Shown here one piece after another: positions 8,948 to 17,583 of a stretch of DNA of 35,465 nt. The position numbers were made by a program, and so were the translations under genes. Source of the DNA: a virus; the IMG/VR virus record IMGVR_UViG_3300005578_000207, positions 1-35,465 of that record, one strand, 5' to 3'. Every line of letters starts with the position of its first letter. Positions within the stretch are counted from its first letter, which is position 1. The notes under the pieces are model-generated. The model ran no database searches. It was not told the origin of the DNA and saw only the letters and a list, made by a program, of their open reading frames with translations.

Positions 8948-9421
8948 TTACCCCTTGAGCCGGTTGCGAATCAACTGCTTGTTATCTGGGCCGCCAAGCA
9001 GCTCGCTTGCCTTCGATTCCGTCAGAAGTTCAACGAGCTTGTCGGGGTCCGTTTCGTCAGTCGCAAAGAAGTTCGTCCACACGGCGTCTTCGAGTGCGAG
9101 CGCGGCGTTTTTCTGTCCCGGCGACACGGTGAGCGTGTGCGGCGCCGAGATTTCGACTGTTCCGCTATCCGTCACAAGCTGCAGGCGGCCGGCGGACAGC
9201 ACAGCGAGGTTTTGGCGCTTGTGGATGGCTCCCACGAGCACGGTTCCCTTGGGGATGCGAATCTCGCGCGCGTACAGGCCTGGCGCGAAGTAATGGCGCA
9301 CCGGGCAATCGACCTGCGGCTGTTCGTTGACGGCTTCCTCAAGGCGCAGCACCTTTTCGCGCATCGCCTTTTTGCGACCGCCGAAAGAAACTGCCGGCAC
9401 GACGCTCTGCATGGTCTTCAC
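8948..9421 (-). CDS. Cupin-like virion-associated protein (gp14 position)
   Basis: 157 residues beginning at a GTG (9421) that overlaps the previous stop (GTGA); the first in-frame ATG is at 9412. The core (CPVRHYFAPGLYAREIRIPK, then GTVLVGAIHKRQNLAVLSAG and TLTVSPGQKNAALALEDAV) has the strand-turn pattern of a small cupin-like beta barrel. An acidic C-terminal segment (LVELLTESKASELLGG) follows. I recall homologues beside podoviral tail genes, always without a defined function. It lies where P22 carries gp14, which is needed for making infectious heads, so an assembly or ejection-related role is possible but unproven. Confidence 0.6.
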   Translation of the reverse strand: MKTMQSVVPAVSFGGRKKAMREKVLRLEEAVNEQPQVDCPVRHYFAPGLYAREIRIPKGTVLVGAIHKRQNLAVLSAGRLQLVTDSGTVEISAPHTLTVSPGQKNAALALEDAVWTNFFATDETDPDKLVELLTESKASELLGGPDNKQLIRNRLKG

Positions 9422-9765
9422 GAGAAGAGGCCCCCAGCCATGAAGTGCACCGTGATGACGTTGGCGGTGCCGGCTTTGCCTTGCAGGAAATCGCCCACGC
9501 CCATCACTGGCAGATCGACATCGATCCAGCCATTCGCCGGCACCGTGTAGTTGGTGGGAACCAGTTGATTAGCGACGCCAGCAGTGCCGCCGTTGGGCAC
9601 CGCGTCCAACTCCGCCGAAACTGCGACCGACGACGTGTTTGTCAGGCGCACGCGACCGCCTCGCAGCAGCGTTTGTGGCGCATTCGTCGTGACAATCGTG
9701 AAGAGCGTGGCCAGCGACGTACCGAGCTGCGTAGGCTGAAAGAGTTTCGAATAGGTGATCGACAT
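9418..9765 (-). CDS. Small beta-rich virion protein, unknown
   Basis: 115 residues, no signal peptide, rich in Thr, Val and Gly with alternating hydrophobic residues (RVRLTNTSSVAVSAELDAVP, VTVHF-like end), suggesting an all-beta fold. The start ATG at 9765 has a strong AGGGGG site. It is coupled to the next gene through a GTGA overlap and follows the candidate needle gene. It could be a tail accessory or decoration protein. I do not recognise the family. Confidence 0.5.
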   Translation of the reverse strand: MSITYSKLFQPTQLGTSLATLFTIVTTNAPQTLLRGGRVRLTNTSSVAVSAELDAVPNGGTAGVANQLVPTNYTVPANGWIDVDLPVMGVGDFLQGKAGTANVITVHFMAGGLFS

Positions 9766-9774
9766 GGTTCCCCC

Positions 9775-10494
9775 TTAGGTAGCCGCGCGGAAGGTGATCC
9801 CGTCCAGGCTGGCGAAGCTGTTGCTGCCCGTGACGAGCACGACATCGCCGGCCGCCCGGACATCCAGGCGTCCAAAGGCGTTATTGCTGACGACAGAGAA
9901 AAGTTCTTCGTTGGCCGGCCGGTAGCCAACAGGCAGCAGGAACATCGTCGCGTTGACGGTGCCGGACATAAGAACGCCACGCAGGTGCACGACGTTGTGC
10001 GGGTCTTTCCAATAGCCAGCCGGATTAAGAGAACCGCCGAAGTTCACCCACGAGTTTTGAAGGGTTGGCGCGTTCCATTGCTCTAAGACGGTCTGCGCCG
10101 GGCGAATTTCCGCGAGCATCCCCTCAATCTCTTCTGCGCGCCGAGAGGTTGCCTGGGGCTCTCCTGAGTCACGGGCGCCGCGCTCCATCGCATCAAGGCG
10201 CAGCAAGATTTCGCTCAGGTTCGGCGCCGGGGGAATCTGCGCGATCAACTCCTGCATCGAGCGCTGCAGATCCTGCACAGCGGGATCGCTCATCTGCACA
10301 GATTGGAAATCGGCCTGCGCCTGTAGCGCGACGATCTTGTCAATCAGGTCCGACACGTCGGAAGGCGGCACAGCGCCACCCGTGCGATCAAAAAGTCGCA
10401 GAAGCAGCTCGTACCACATGCGCGTTGGCGTGCCGTCCGGCATCGCCATGGGCATGCTCGGCGGCGGGAAGGGGTAGGAGTTATCGACTGCCAT
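9775..10494 (-). CDS. Candidate tail needle with C-terminal knob (gp26 position)
   Basis: 239 residues from the ATG at 10494, which overlaps the gp10-like stop (TGATG); a 58-codon upstream extension of the frame lies inside that gene and is rejected. After a Pro-rich start (YPFPPPSMP) and MPDGTPTRMWYELLL, residues ~45-160 are polar and helical, suited to a trimeric coiled coil. Residues ~165-239 are beta-rich and resemble the last domain of the tailspike. P22 gp26 is a 233-residue trimeric needle that plugs the tail directly after gp10, and relatives carry a globular tip. Length, position right after the gp10-like gene and layout agree, but no diagnostic gp26 motif is seen. It could instead be a receptor-binding fibre. 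Confidence 0.5.
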   Translation of the reverse strand: MAVDNSYPFPPPSMPMAMPDGTPTRMWYELLLRLFDRTGGAVPPSDVSDLIDKIVALQAQADFQSVQMSDPAVQDLQRSMQELIAQIPPAPNLSEILLRLDAMERGARDSGEPQATSRRAEEIEGMLAEIRPAQTVLEQWNAPTLQNSWVNFGGSLNPAGYWKDPHNVVHLRGVLMSGTVNATMFLLPVGYRPANEELFSVVSNNAFGRLDVRAAGDVVLVTGSNSFASLDGITFRAAT

Positions 10495-11912
10495 CACTCT
10501 CCACCTTCGGCACGGATATAGACGCCATTCAGCGCCGTGCGCACGCTGGGCGACCACGAAAGTTCGAAGATGCGCCCGCGTCCTTGGTCGCTCCCAAGGC
10601 GATTGAACTCGGCGCGGCGCTTGTACTCTCCGCGCTTGCCCAAGCTGCGGATCATCGCGTTGCCCCACGTCTCGCCGCGGGTGTCGGAGTAGCGCAGCGA
10701 CACCATGGGCTCAACGTCATTCGCGCCGGCTTTACCCATCTCCATATCGACGGCCACGCGGTCATATGCCACGCGATTGCCATCGTTCCCAATGCACGCG
10801 CCAGAGCGAATGCAGATCAGCGGAGATCCCGCGTCGTCGAAAGCATCCAGCGAGATTTCGTATAGGTTGCCGTTTTCCCAGTCACCACCGAGAAGCTTGC
10901 CGTTCCACTTCGTGACGCAGGAAACGCGATGACGATGGAATGAGCCCTCTGCATCAGCCCAAAGGCGCTCGTTCCATTGCTGCGTTTTCAGGTCATAGAT
11001 CCAGGTCTTGTCGGCGGTCGGGAAGGTGAGCACGTAGAACACGTGCCCGTCCGACTGGTACGTGTAGCCGATCGCATCGTCGAGGCGCGCATAGGTGCGC
11101 AGTTCTTCGGTAAGCGCTGGCGTGGAGATCATCACGGCGCTCATCTGCTCGGTACGGAACACCAAGCCTTCGCCAATCTCGCCGCCGCCCAGCCAGAAGA
11201 TCGTCGTATCCGCGCGCGCCACCGAATAAGGCGCTTTGCATCCGTGCTCGATGAACGAACTCGGGTAACGCTGGAAGGTGAATGAGCCGGTACCCGCGTT
11301 GTACCAAAGCTCCGTGGTGCGCTCGCCAAACACCCAGATCGTGCGGCCGTTGACTTCCACAGCGACTGTCTTGTCTGGTGCTCCGTTCTTGGCTGCGATG
11401 TCCAGCGGGTCGAATTGGACGGCCAATGCAAGGGTCACGTAGAAGGAGCGCGTGCCTGGCTGGTTGAACAACATGAAGTCGTCTATGACGGCCACGTTGT
11501 TCGATCCGTAGAAGGCGGAATCGTTGATCTGCGCGAAGTTGTGCGAGGTCAGATTGACCGTGTACCCGGCGCTGCTCCCATCGACGATCACGAGGTCGAT
11601 GCTGTTATCGCGCATGCGCACCGGCCCGCTGGCAGAGGCAATCGAACCGATGAGCGTTAGGCTCCAATCGGCCTTGATCAGATACACGTTCTTGCCAACG
11701 ACGGCGAACAGTTCGCCATTGGACGTTGTGTACAGACCCCGGAAGCCGCGCACGGACGCCGTGGCGCGCGTGATCAGGCCAGGCATCGGGTAATACGTGA
11801 CCGGGAATTCTGAGTCTTGCGGGTTCTGCTCGGCGTAGAGGTTCACGCAGCGCTGATTCGCCGCGATCACGCTCCGCGCCTGGTATGCGCCGGTCAGAAA
11901 TGGATTCTTCAT
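10494..11912 (-). CDS. Packaged DNA stabilisation protein, P22 gp10-like
   Basis: 472 residues from the ATG at 11912 (ATGA overlap), the same length I recall for P22 gp10. The sequence (NPFLTGAYQARSVIAANQRC, then VNLYAEQNP and YYPMPGLI) has the typical start of the Phage_stabilise family. Repeated blade-like segments such as TIWVFGERTTELWYN, TIFWLGGGEIGEGLV and HVFYVLTFP follow, suggesting a beta-propeller. gp10 proteins form the hexameric tail hub below gp4 and keep packaged DNA inside the capsid. Context agrees: the gp4-like gene is upstream and the needle candidate downstream. Confidence 0.85.
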   Translation of the reverse strand: MKNPFLTGAYQARSVIAANQRCVNLYAEQNPQDSEFPVTYYPMPGLITRATASVRGFRGLYTTSNGELFAVVGKNVYLIKADWSLTLIGSIASASGPVRMRDNSIDLVIVDGSSAGYTVNLTSHNFAQINDSAFYGSNNVAVIDDFMLFNQPGTRSFYVTLALAVQFDPLDIAAKNGAPDKTVAVEVNGRTIWVFGERTTELWYNAGTGSFTFQRYPSSFIEHGCKAPYSVARADTTIFWLGGGEIGEGLVFRTEQMSAVMISTPALTEELRTYARLDDAIGYTYQSDGHVFYVLTFPTADKTWIYDLKTQQWNERLWADAEGSFHRHRVSCVTKWNGKLLGGDWENGNLYEISLDAFDDAGSPLICIRSGACIGNDGNRVAYDRVAVDMEMGKAGANDVEPMVSLRYSDTRGETWGNAMIRSLGKRGEYKRRAEFNRLGSDQGRGRIFELSWSPSVRTALNGVYIRAEGGE

Positions 11913-12322
11913 GGATACACCGCCGGCCAGTAGCCCCAACCGTAGTCATTGCCGCCGAGCACCGGGACCACGTTCTGGTTGCGCACGATCAACGCGCCTT
12001 GGCAAAGCGTCTGCACCTTGCCGCTCACGTTGTCCTTCATCGAGATCACGTAGGGCATACGGCCGAACGCGTTGGCGGTGTTGGTGGGCACGAACACGAG
12101 TGCCGTCTGCGCGGCACCCGGTGCGGTCACGGTCAGCGATGGATAGACGTAATTGGCGAGCGTGAGCGTCACCGTCTTGCCGGTCAGGTCGACCGGCAGC
12201 GATCCATCGTCCGTGTCTTTCGCATAGACGTTCAGCAGGACTTGGAAGTCGTCGCCGGCCCACACCTCGATGTCGCGGCGTTGCGGCGTCTGATCCAGGG
12301 CGACCGAGAGCGTGACATCCAT
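11909..12322 (-). CDS. Small beta-sandwich-like virion protein, unknown
   Basis: 137 residues. DIEVWAGDDFQVLLNVYAKD followed by LPVDLTGKTVTLTLANY reads as an Ig-like/BppU-N-like beta domain, and VPTNTANAFGRMPYVISMKD continues it. The protein ends in an aromatic WGYWPAVYP. There is no signal peptide. It is wedged between the gp4-like and gp10-like genes with overlaps on both sides (TGATG and ATGA), so it is made together with the neck proteins and probably belongs to the tail or neck. P22 has no gene in this place. The function is not recognised. Confidence 0.5.
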   Translation of the reverse strand: MDVTLSVALDQTPQRRDIEVWAGDDFQVLLNVYAKDTDDGSLPVDLTGKTVTLTLANYVYPSLTVTAPGAAQTALVFVPTNTANAFGRMPYVISMKDNVSGKVQTLCQGALIVRNQNVVPVLGGNDYGWGYWPAVYP

Positions 12323-12654
12323 CAGAAGTACTCCACTTTCACGGGCTCGCCACCCTTCGGCGTGCGCACGATCGCGTTGATTTCACGTTCGGCAAACTGC
12401 ACCCAAGTCGGGTCTGCCTGCTTGCCGAAGTCGTTGGCGGCCAAGAAGGCGGCCATCATCACGTAGGGCTCTTCGGCTTCTTCCGGCAACTGACCGATCT
12501 GCCAGCGCACGCGCTCGTCCTTGCGGAACGACACGTGCGCGGCGCGCAGCTTCTGCTTGGCGACGGCAATGTCTTCCGGCGCTGCAGTCTGGCCGGCGCC
12601 GAGTACGCGCAGCTTCTGGAGCACGCGGTTAGCGAGATCGGTCTGGGTTGCCAT
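12322..12654 (-). CDS. Head-to-tail connector, P22 gp4-like
   Basis: 110 residues, mainly helical: MATQTDLANRVLQKLRVLG at the start, a Tyr/Phe-containing helix (EEPYVMMAAFLAANDFGKQ) and a C-terminal EPVKVEYF. P22 gp4 (166 residues) begins with a similar helix, ends in a comparable aromatic stretch and binds below the portal. This one is shorter. The evidence is order (scaffold, coat, connector, plug) and helical pattern. A gp6-like adaptor is an alternative. The stop is shared with the next start (TGATG). Confidence 0.5.
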   Translation of the reverse strand: MATQTDLANRVLQKLRVLGAGQTAAPEDIAVAKQKLRAAHVSFRKDERVRWQIGQLPEEAEEPYVMMAAFLAANDFGKQADPTWVQFAEREINAIVRTPKGGEPVKVEYF

Positions 12655-12655
12655 A

Positions 12656-13003
12656 TCAGGCTGCCGGCGGCATCAATTGCGCTTCCAGCTCGGCGATACG
12701 CTGCGTTGCGGCCGTCAGCATCTGGCCGCGCTCGTCGAGTTGCGATTGCAGGTCGGCGATGGTGGCCATGGCCTGCGTCAGTTGCGCACTCAAAGCGCCC
12801 ACTTCGTCGGGATCAGCTGCGGCCGTTTCGCTCTGAGCCGGCGCGCGCACGCCCTGCACCTCGAAATGGGGATGGCCGACCAGATTGCGGGCGAGATCGT
12901 CTGACATCTTGACAACCTCATCTTTCGGGCATTCCACGTCGCCAATCGTGATCGACGTGCGCGCTTCGTTCTCGGGATCGCCGAGGTATTTCACTTTCGC
13001 CAT
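12656..13003 (-). CDS. Hypothetical protein with C-terminal coiled coil
   Basis: 115 residues from the ATG at 13003, supported by GGAG eight bases upstream; fifteen further codons upstream are open but poorly supported. The first ~50 residues (VKYLGDPENEARTSITIGDV) look like a small beta domain. Residues ~75-110 are heptad-rich (LTQAMATIADLQSQLDERGQ), ending LEAQLMPPAA. It lies between the decoration-like and gp4-like genes. Similar small proteins in other phages are neck or capsid-associated, but the function is unknown. Confidence 0.5.
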   Translation of the reverse strand: MAKVKYLGDPENEARTSITIGDVECPKDEVVKMSDDLARNLVGHPHFEVQGVRAPAQSETAAADPDEVGALSAQLTQAMATIADLQSQLDERGQMLTAATQRIAELEAQLMPPAA

Positions 13004-13062
13004 GCTCTTGCTCCGGTAGGTCTGGGCGGCCGGGAACGCGCCGCCCATGGATTAGCCGCTGC

Positions 13063-13500
13063 TTAGGCGAACGGCGGCAGGAAGATCACCGTGACGGCGA
13101 CCGTGCCAGTCGTGGCACCAGTGGCGGGCCCAGCGTTGACCTTCGCCACAACCGGCCCCTTCGAAGTGAGCGTGAAGGGGGCAGCAGCAGGCTGGTTCAT
13201 GCGTGCGACGCCGCCGGCTTGGCCAACGTTCGAAGCAGCGATGTACCGGTTGGCAACAGCGGCATCACCCACGTCAAAAGTGATGGTCGGCGTGCCGTTG
13301 GTATCGAGATCCGAGGTCGACAGGATCACGTCCAGCACAGTCGCGCCGTTGGGAAGGTTGGGCGTGCTGATGGTGTCGCCTGCAGCGAGAGCGGCGGTCA
13401 GGGCGAAAACGCCGCAGATCGCCTTGACTGCGTGACCGTCACCAACACCGGGAACCATATCTGCGGCCCCGGTCTGAACTGCGGTGTATGCGGTGGGCAT
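13063..13500 (-). CDS. Capsid decoration-like protein
   Basis: 145 residues, rich in Ala, Gly, Thr and Val and low in charge, with beta-strand patterning (LDVILSTSDLDTNGTPTITF, TGTVAVTVIFLPPFA). It is directly downstream of the major coat gene, separated from it by a hairpin at 13532-13549, the usual place and composition of a head decoration or stabilising protein. The ATG at 13500 was taken as start. No specific family was recognised. Confidence 0.5.
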   Translation of the reverse strand: MPTAYTAVQTGAADMVPGVGDGHAVKAICGVFALTAALAAGDTISTPNLPNGATVLDVILSTSDLDTNGTPTITFDVGDAAVANRYIAASNVGQAGGVARMNQPAAAPFTLTSKGPVVAKVNAGPATGATTGTVAVTVIFLPPFA

Positions 13501-13527
13501 GGTGTTGCTCCAAAGAATGAGGTTGCG

Positions 13528-13549
13528 GAAAGGCTCCCCGAAGGGAGCC
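13528..13549 (-). terminator. Hairpin after coat gene, partial terminator
   Basis: On the minus strand, 17 bases after the coat protein stop, GGCTCCC-TTCG-GGGAGCC forms a 7-bp stem with a stable UUCG loop, followed by TTTCC. The T run is short, so it may lower read-through or protect the coat mRNA 3' end rather than stop transcription fully. Confidence 0.5.
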
Positions 13550-13565
13550 GATCAGGCGCTAGGCG

Positions 13566-14657
13566 TTATGCGTCGCCGACAGCCGGTGCGTAGACCGTCA
13601 GAACGCCGTGTTGGATCAGGTTGTCCGTGTCGTTCGTGCCCTTGCCGAACAGCAGCTTTTGCACGCCGCGAATTTCCTGAACGCCGACGCCATTGCGGTA
13701 GCCGTAGTCGCGCACGTTCGTGGTCGACTTCGTGCGCTGGGCCCACGCAATGCCGAGTGCTTGCGCGCCGCATAGGAAGTTCGCGCCGACCTGAATGCCG
13801 CCGGAACCGGCGCCCGGGATGTAAGGCAGTTCCGGGATTTCGCGGATGATCACGCCGTCCCAGACCAGCGAGCCGCCAGTCCACATCGGGTTTTCGTCCA
13901 TGCCCTTGCCTTCACGCGGACGAGCGTCACGGTTCGCGTTCTGCATCACCGGGTCGTTCTGGATGTCGCGGAACGCCATCGAGTTCAGGAACATCACGTA
14001 CCACTCTTCGTCGTCGTTCAGGCGAATCGGGCGAATAGCCGGGGACGCGAGCTGTGCACGACGCTTGGCCAAGCTGACAATGCTGGTGGTCATCTTGTCG
14101 GTAGCGTTCGTCAGTGTCGCCAGTGATGCGCTATGCGAGTTGCCGACGTTGTTCGACACTTTCGAGCCGAACAGCACACGATCGCTGTTATCGGTCAGCC
14201 ATGCGTCTTTCTGAGTGCCGGTTGCACTCGCATAGGCCACGCCATTGATCGAGCCCAGCGCCGTGATCACGTCGTTGCGCATGCGTTCCATCGCCCACAG
14301 CTTGAGAGCCATGCGGCCAGCGTTGCGCAGGTCGATCGCCGACTTCTGCTCGTCCCAGTCGGTGACGACGACGGCGTTACGCAGCGGCGCGACGGTCACG
14401 GCCATGGAGCGGCTGTCGAGTTCTTCCTCGTTGCCTTCCAGAACCGTGTTGCCGGTCACGCCATTCGACTTGAGCTTGCGCACGTCGGCAAACGTCACAC
14501 GGTCGCCAGGCTTGCGCGACAGATCGTCCTTGAGTTGGATGATCGAGTTTTCGTCCGTGCCCATGTACCGCTTGAAGCGGTTTTCGCGCACGTATTCCAT
14601 GAAGAACTGATCGTCCCACTGCTGGGGAGTCAAACCAGTACGGGCTTGGGTTTCCAT
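13566..14657 (-). CDS. Major capsid protein, N4-gp56 family
   Basis: 363 residues. The family pattern is clear: an N-terminal FFMEYVRENRFKRYMG, then DDLSRKPGDRVTFADVRKL, an NTVLEGNEEELDSRSMAV stretch, VVVTDWDEQKSAIDLRN, and near the end QALGIAWAQR. This HK97-fold coat family is named after phage N4 gp56 and occurs in many podoviruses. It differs from the P22 coat gp5, so the head uses a coat from one lineage with a P22-type portal and tail. The scaffold lies just upstream and the hairpin at 13532-13549 just downstream, where strong expression is expected. The ATG at 14657 begins three bases after the scaffold stop. Confidence 0.9.
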   Translation of the reverse strand: METQARTGLTPQQWDDQFFMEYVRENRFKRYMGTDENSIIQLKDDLSRKPGDRVTFADVRKLKSNGVTGNTVLEGNEEELDSRSMAVTVAPLRNAVVVTDWDEQKSAIDLRNAGRMALKLWAMERMRNDVITALGSINGVAYASATGTQKDAWLTDNSDRVLFGSKVSNNVGNSHSASLATLTNATDKMTTSIVSLAKRRAQLASPAIRPIRLNDDEEWYVMFLNSMAFRDIQNDPVMQNANRDARPREGKGMDENPMWTGGSLVWDGVIIREIPELPYIPGAGSGGIQVGANFLCGAQALGIAWAQRTKSTTNVRDYGYRNGVGVQEIRGVQKLLFGKGTNDTDNLIQHGVLTVYAPAVGDA

Positions 14658-14660
14658 TTC

Positions 14661-15464
14661 TTACCTCTTGACGAAGAGATTTTCGAGAGGCGACGGCCCA
14701 GACCATGCAGGCGCAGTGCGCGGCGCGGCTGAGCGGCTTGTCGCCAGCGATTTCGGGAGTGCGGGGGCAGCAGCGGGAGCAGCGGCAGGTACCGCGGCCG
14801 GCGCTTGAGTCTGGGAAGAAGCGGCTTGCTCAGCCTGCAACTGCGCCATGAGTTCGTCGCGGAGCCGTTGCTTGTAGGCTTCGGGGTCCGATCCGATCTC
14901 TTCCATGGCCTTCATGCGCTTCGCTTGGTCGTACATCCATTGCCACGGATGTCGTTCCTGCAGCAGTTGCGCACGCAGCGCCGGGTTTTGCTCTGCCGCT
15001 TTGCTGAACACGGCGAGCATGTCGTCGACATCCTGGTGCTGACTACGCACCATGATTTCGGACATGTTCATGCGTTCATTGACAAGCGCCAGCTCCGGCG
15101 TCAGTTGCGTCGGCTCCGATTGCTGCGTGTTGGCTTGCGGTTGCGACTGCTGCTTCTGCAAAGCCTCCAGCGCGGCTTCGGCGCGGATCGCCTTTTCCTT
15201 CCAGTCTTGCCGTCCCTTGCGTTCTTCTTCGAGCGCTTTCAGCGGCACCATCTTGTTGGGTTCTTGTGCCGGCGTCGCACCGTCCGGGTCGGCGCTCGGT
15301 TCTGCTGCGGCCGGTTCGGCTGCGGCAGGCGCTTGCGTCGTCTCGGGCTCGCCCGTGGGCGGTTCATTGGCCGGTGGCGTCGGATCGCTTTGCTGTTGCG
15401 GCGCTGCGCTCTCGTCCGTCTCCGGTGCCGCTGCACCGCTCAAAACCTCGTCCAAAGTTGCCAT
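14661..15464 (-). CDS. Capsid scaffolding protein
   Basis: 267 residues, strongly biased to Ala, Gln, Glu and Pro. It has a disordered acidic N-terminal third (PPANEPPTGEPETTQAPAAA), a charged helical middle (LKALEEERKGRQDWKEKAIR) and a short basic C-terminus ending LENLFVKR. Scaffolds direct procapsid assembly and leave before DNA fills the head. A basic C-terminal end commonly binds coat. Its place between portal and coat genes is standard. The ATG at 15464 has GGAG eight bases upstream. Confidence 0.8.
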   Translation of the reverse strand: MATLDEVLSGAAAPETDESAAPQQQSDPTPPANEPPTGEPETTQAPAAAEPAAAEPSADPDGATPAQEPNKMVPLKALEEERKGRQDWKEKAIRAEAALEALQKQQSQPQANTQQSEPTQLTPELALVNERMNMSEIMVRSQHQDVDDMLAVFSKAAEQNPALRAQLLQERHPWQWMYDQAKRMKAMEEIGSDPEAYKQRLRDELMAQLQAEQAASSQTQAPAAVPAAAPAAAPALPKSLATSRSAAPRTAPAWSGPSPLENLFVKR

Positions 15465-15540
15465 TTGCTGCGCTCCATCACGCCCGATTTACCCCGGCGG
15501 CAGGTAAGTCACGCCCGACAGCCCGGCGGCGGCTACTGCA

Positions 15541-17583
15541 TCAACTTGCTATGTCGATCACAGCGGTGGGCCGCTGCGCTTCGGTGATGTTCTTCATCGT
15601 TTTCGACTGCAGCTCACCAACCTGGGCGCGCGTCTTCGCGATGTCCGCCATCTGCTTGAGCTGGTCGAGGAAAGAGGGTTGTTCAGGTGCCGGGGCCGGC
15701 GTGGTCTGCTGCGCTGGCATGTCGTTGGCGGCCAAGTTGATCTCGCGCACGGCCTGCGCTTTCGCATGCGCGGCGCGCGCGCTCGATTCCTCTGCCTGCG
15801 CATTCGTCTTGGCGACGTTCGCCTGCGCTTGGGCCTGCTGCATCTGCTGCGCGCCTTGCTGTGCCTGTGCCTGCGATTGCTTGGCCTGCTCCATGAGCGA
15901 CAGGAGCCGGTCCTTGTTGCGCAGGCTTGATGCCTCGATAAGCACCTCGGGCGGGAACGGAATGCCCGAGCTGGCGAGCTGCGTCAGCATCTGGAACTGC
16001 TCGGCCTGGATGTTTGCCACGTCCGGGCCTTCCTCGATCGTGATGTCCACATCGAGCCCGGTGATGTCGTTGTCGCGGCGCACCACCGTATCTAGGCGCG
16101 GGTCATTCGGCTGCAGTTGCAGGCTTTGAGCGATCTGTTGGGCCTGCGCGGGGTCCATCATCGAAAGCTCGTCGGCGAGGGTGATCGGCTGATTGAGTCC
16201 GACCCAGCGCAGGTTCTTTTCGTCGTCAGTGACGCGAATCCATGTCGGCCCCGTCCAGAACTGACGAATGCGGCACCACGCGGCCTCCATGATTTGCTGC
16301 GTCCACTGGCGCAGGTCATCAACGATCGGCTCGACCTCGATCGCGCCGCCGGCCTGCTGCGCTTGAATGGCGCGGCCAGATTGAATGCGCGGATCTTTGC
16401 CAGCCATTGCGGCGTTCGGGCCACTGGCCTGCATCTCGCCCGTGGCGTGTTGCAGCAGTTCGAATTGCGCCTGTGCCATGTCGCCCGTAGGCAGCACGCC
16501 GAAATCCTGGTTCAGCACACCGCCGGCCTCAACCTCAAGGTGGCCGTCAGGCTTGGCCAGCTCGCGCTTGGCCTTGTCAACATCGGGCACGGCCTGGCGA
16601 TTGCCGAACGTCTGGCGCGTGCTGAGTAGATGCAGCGCCTTGCTGCGGCGCTTGTTGATCTCGTCCTGCAGGCTGATTTGATCGCGCACGTGCCCATAGC
16701 GCTGGTTCTCACGGTCGACGTAGGCCGAACGCATGATCAGCGAGCAGGAAGGCGTCCCGTAGGCGTCGGTGTACGGCGACGGCATCGGATCATCCAGATA
16801 GCCGCCCTTGGTGAACGTTGCCATCCACCATTGACCGTCCTGCAGCCAGTGCATTTGCACGATGCGCACGCGCGTACGGCGGTTATCTGCCCAGCGCGTG
16901 AACTTCGGCCGATCGTCGTAGGTGTCCGACATCGAAACGCTGTTGAGCGTGTATTCGATCGCGTCACGACGGTCCGGATATGCCTCCAGCGCTTGATCGC
17001 GGTCTTCCCAGATCACGATGCCCTTGTATCGGGCGTCGCTGAAATCCTTGGCGCGGCTGTAGGCGTCGTAGAAAAGGCGATCCCATGGAACGCGTGTGAT
17101 CTTGACGCGGTATTCGCCGTGCGCATCAGGCTCGACCGTGACATCGGCGCCGCCGGTGCCCTCGATCATCATTTCCTCGAAGACGTCCGAGCGCGTCACG
17201 TCGAAGCGGTTCTGGTCAGCCACGAAGCGCAGCGCATCGGTGGCGGCCTCGCTCATCTGCTCATGCTGTGGCGTGCGCGGGAACGCCTTCGGATCGCTGC
17301 GCAGGCGACGTTCGAAGCCGCGCAGGTACTCGACCTTGCGCTTGATGTAGTTGATCGTGAGCGCCGGCTGTCCGCGCTTGGCCAGAATCGCCAGCTCGGC
17401 CGGCGTCCATTGCTTAGCGTCGTAGTAATCGCGGTCGCGTTCGGCCAGGTGGCGCGCGTCCCACGTCATCTGTTCCGATTCCTCGAACCAGCGCACGAGC
17501 TGCGTCACGTTCGGCGCCTGATAGCCGATGTCGTCGCCCAGCGGTGCGTCCGGCTGGTTGTCGGCGCGCGGAGGGGTATTCAT
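15541..17583 (-). CDS. Portal protein, P22 type
   Basis: 680 residues from the ATG at 17583, overlapping the terminase stop (ATGA). The start (FEESEQMTWDARHLAERDRD, then YYDAKQWTP and GQPALTINYIKRKVEYLRG) is typical of P22-type portals. The middle (DQISLQDEINKRRSKALHLL) and the GPNAAMAGKDPRIQSGRAIQ stretch carry the clip and wing region motifs. The C-terminal ~150 residues are a Gln/Ala-rich helix like the barrel of P22 gp1. The dodecameric portal is the DNA entry ring and attaches the tail. It follows terminase and precedes scaffold. Confidence 0.9.
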   Translation of the reverse strand: MNTPPRADNQPDAPLGDDIGYQAPNVTQLVRWFEESEQMTWDARHLAERDRDYYDAKQWTPAELAILAKRGQPALTINYIKRKVEYLRGFERRLRSDPKAFPRTPQHEQMSEAATDALRFVADQNRFDVTRSDVFEEMMIEGTGGADVTVEPDAHGEYRVKITRVPWDRLFYDAYSRAKDFSDARYKGIVIWEDRDQALEAYPDRRDAIEYTLNSVSMSDTYDDRPKFTRWADNRRTRVRIVQMHWLQDGQWWMATFTKGGYLDDPMPSPYTDAYGTPSCSLIMRSAYVDRENQRYGHVRDQISLQDEINKRRSKALHLLSTRQTFGNRQAVPDVDKAKRELAKPDGHLEVEAGGVLNQDFGVLPTGDMAQAQFELLQHATGEMQASGPNAAMAGKDPRIQSGRAIQAQQAGGAIEVEPIVDDLRQWTQQIMEAAWCRIRQFWTGPTWIRVTDDEKNLRWVGLNQPITLADELSMMDPAQAQQIAQSLQLQPNDPRLDTVVRRDNDITGLDVDITIEEGPDVANIQAEQFQMLTQLASSGIPFPPEVLIEASSLRNKDRLLSLMEQAKQSQAQAQQGAQQMQQAQAQANVAKTNAQAEESSARAAHAKAQAVREINLAANDMPAQQTTPAPAPEQPSFLDQLKQMADIAKTRAQVGELQSKTMKNITEAQRPTAVIDIAS

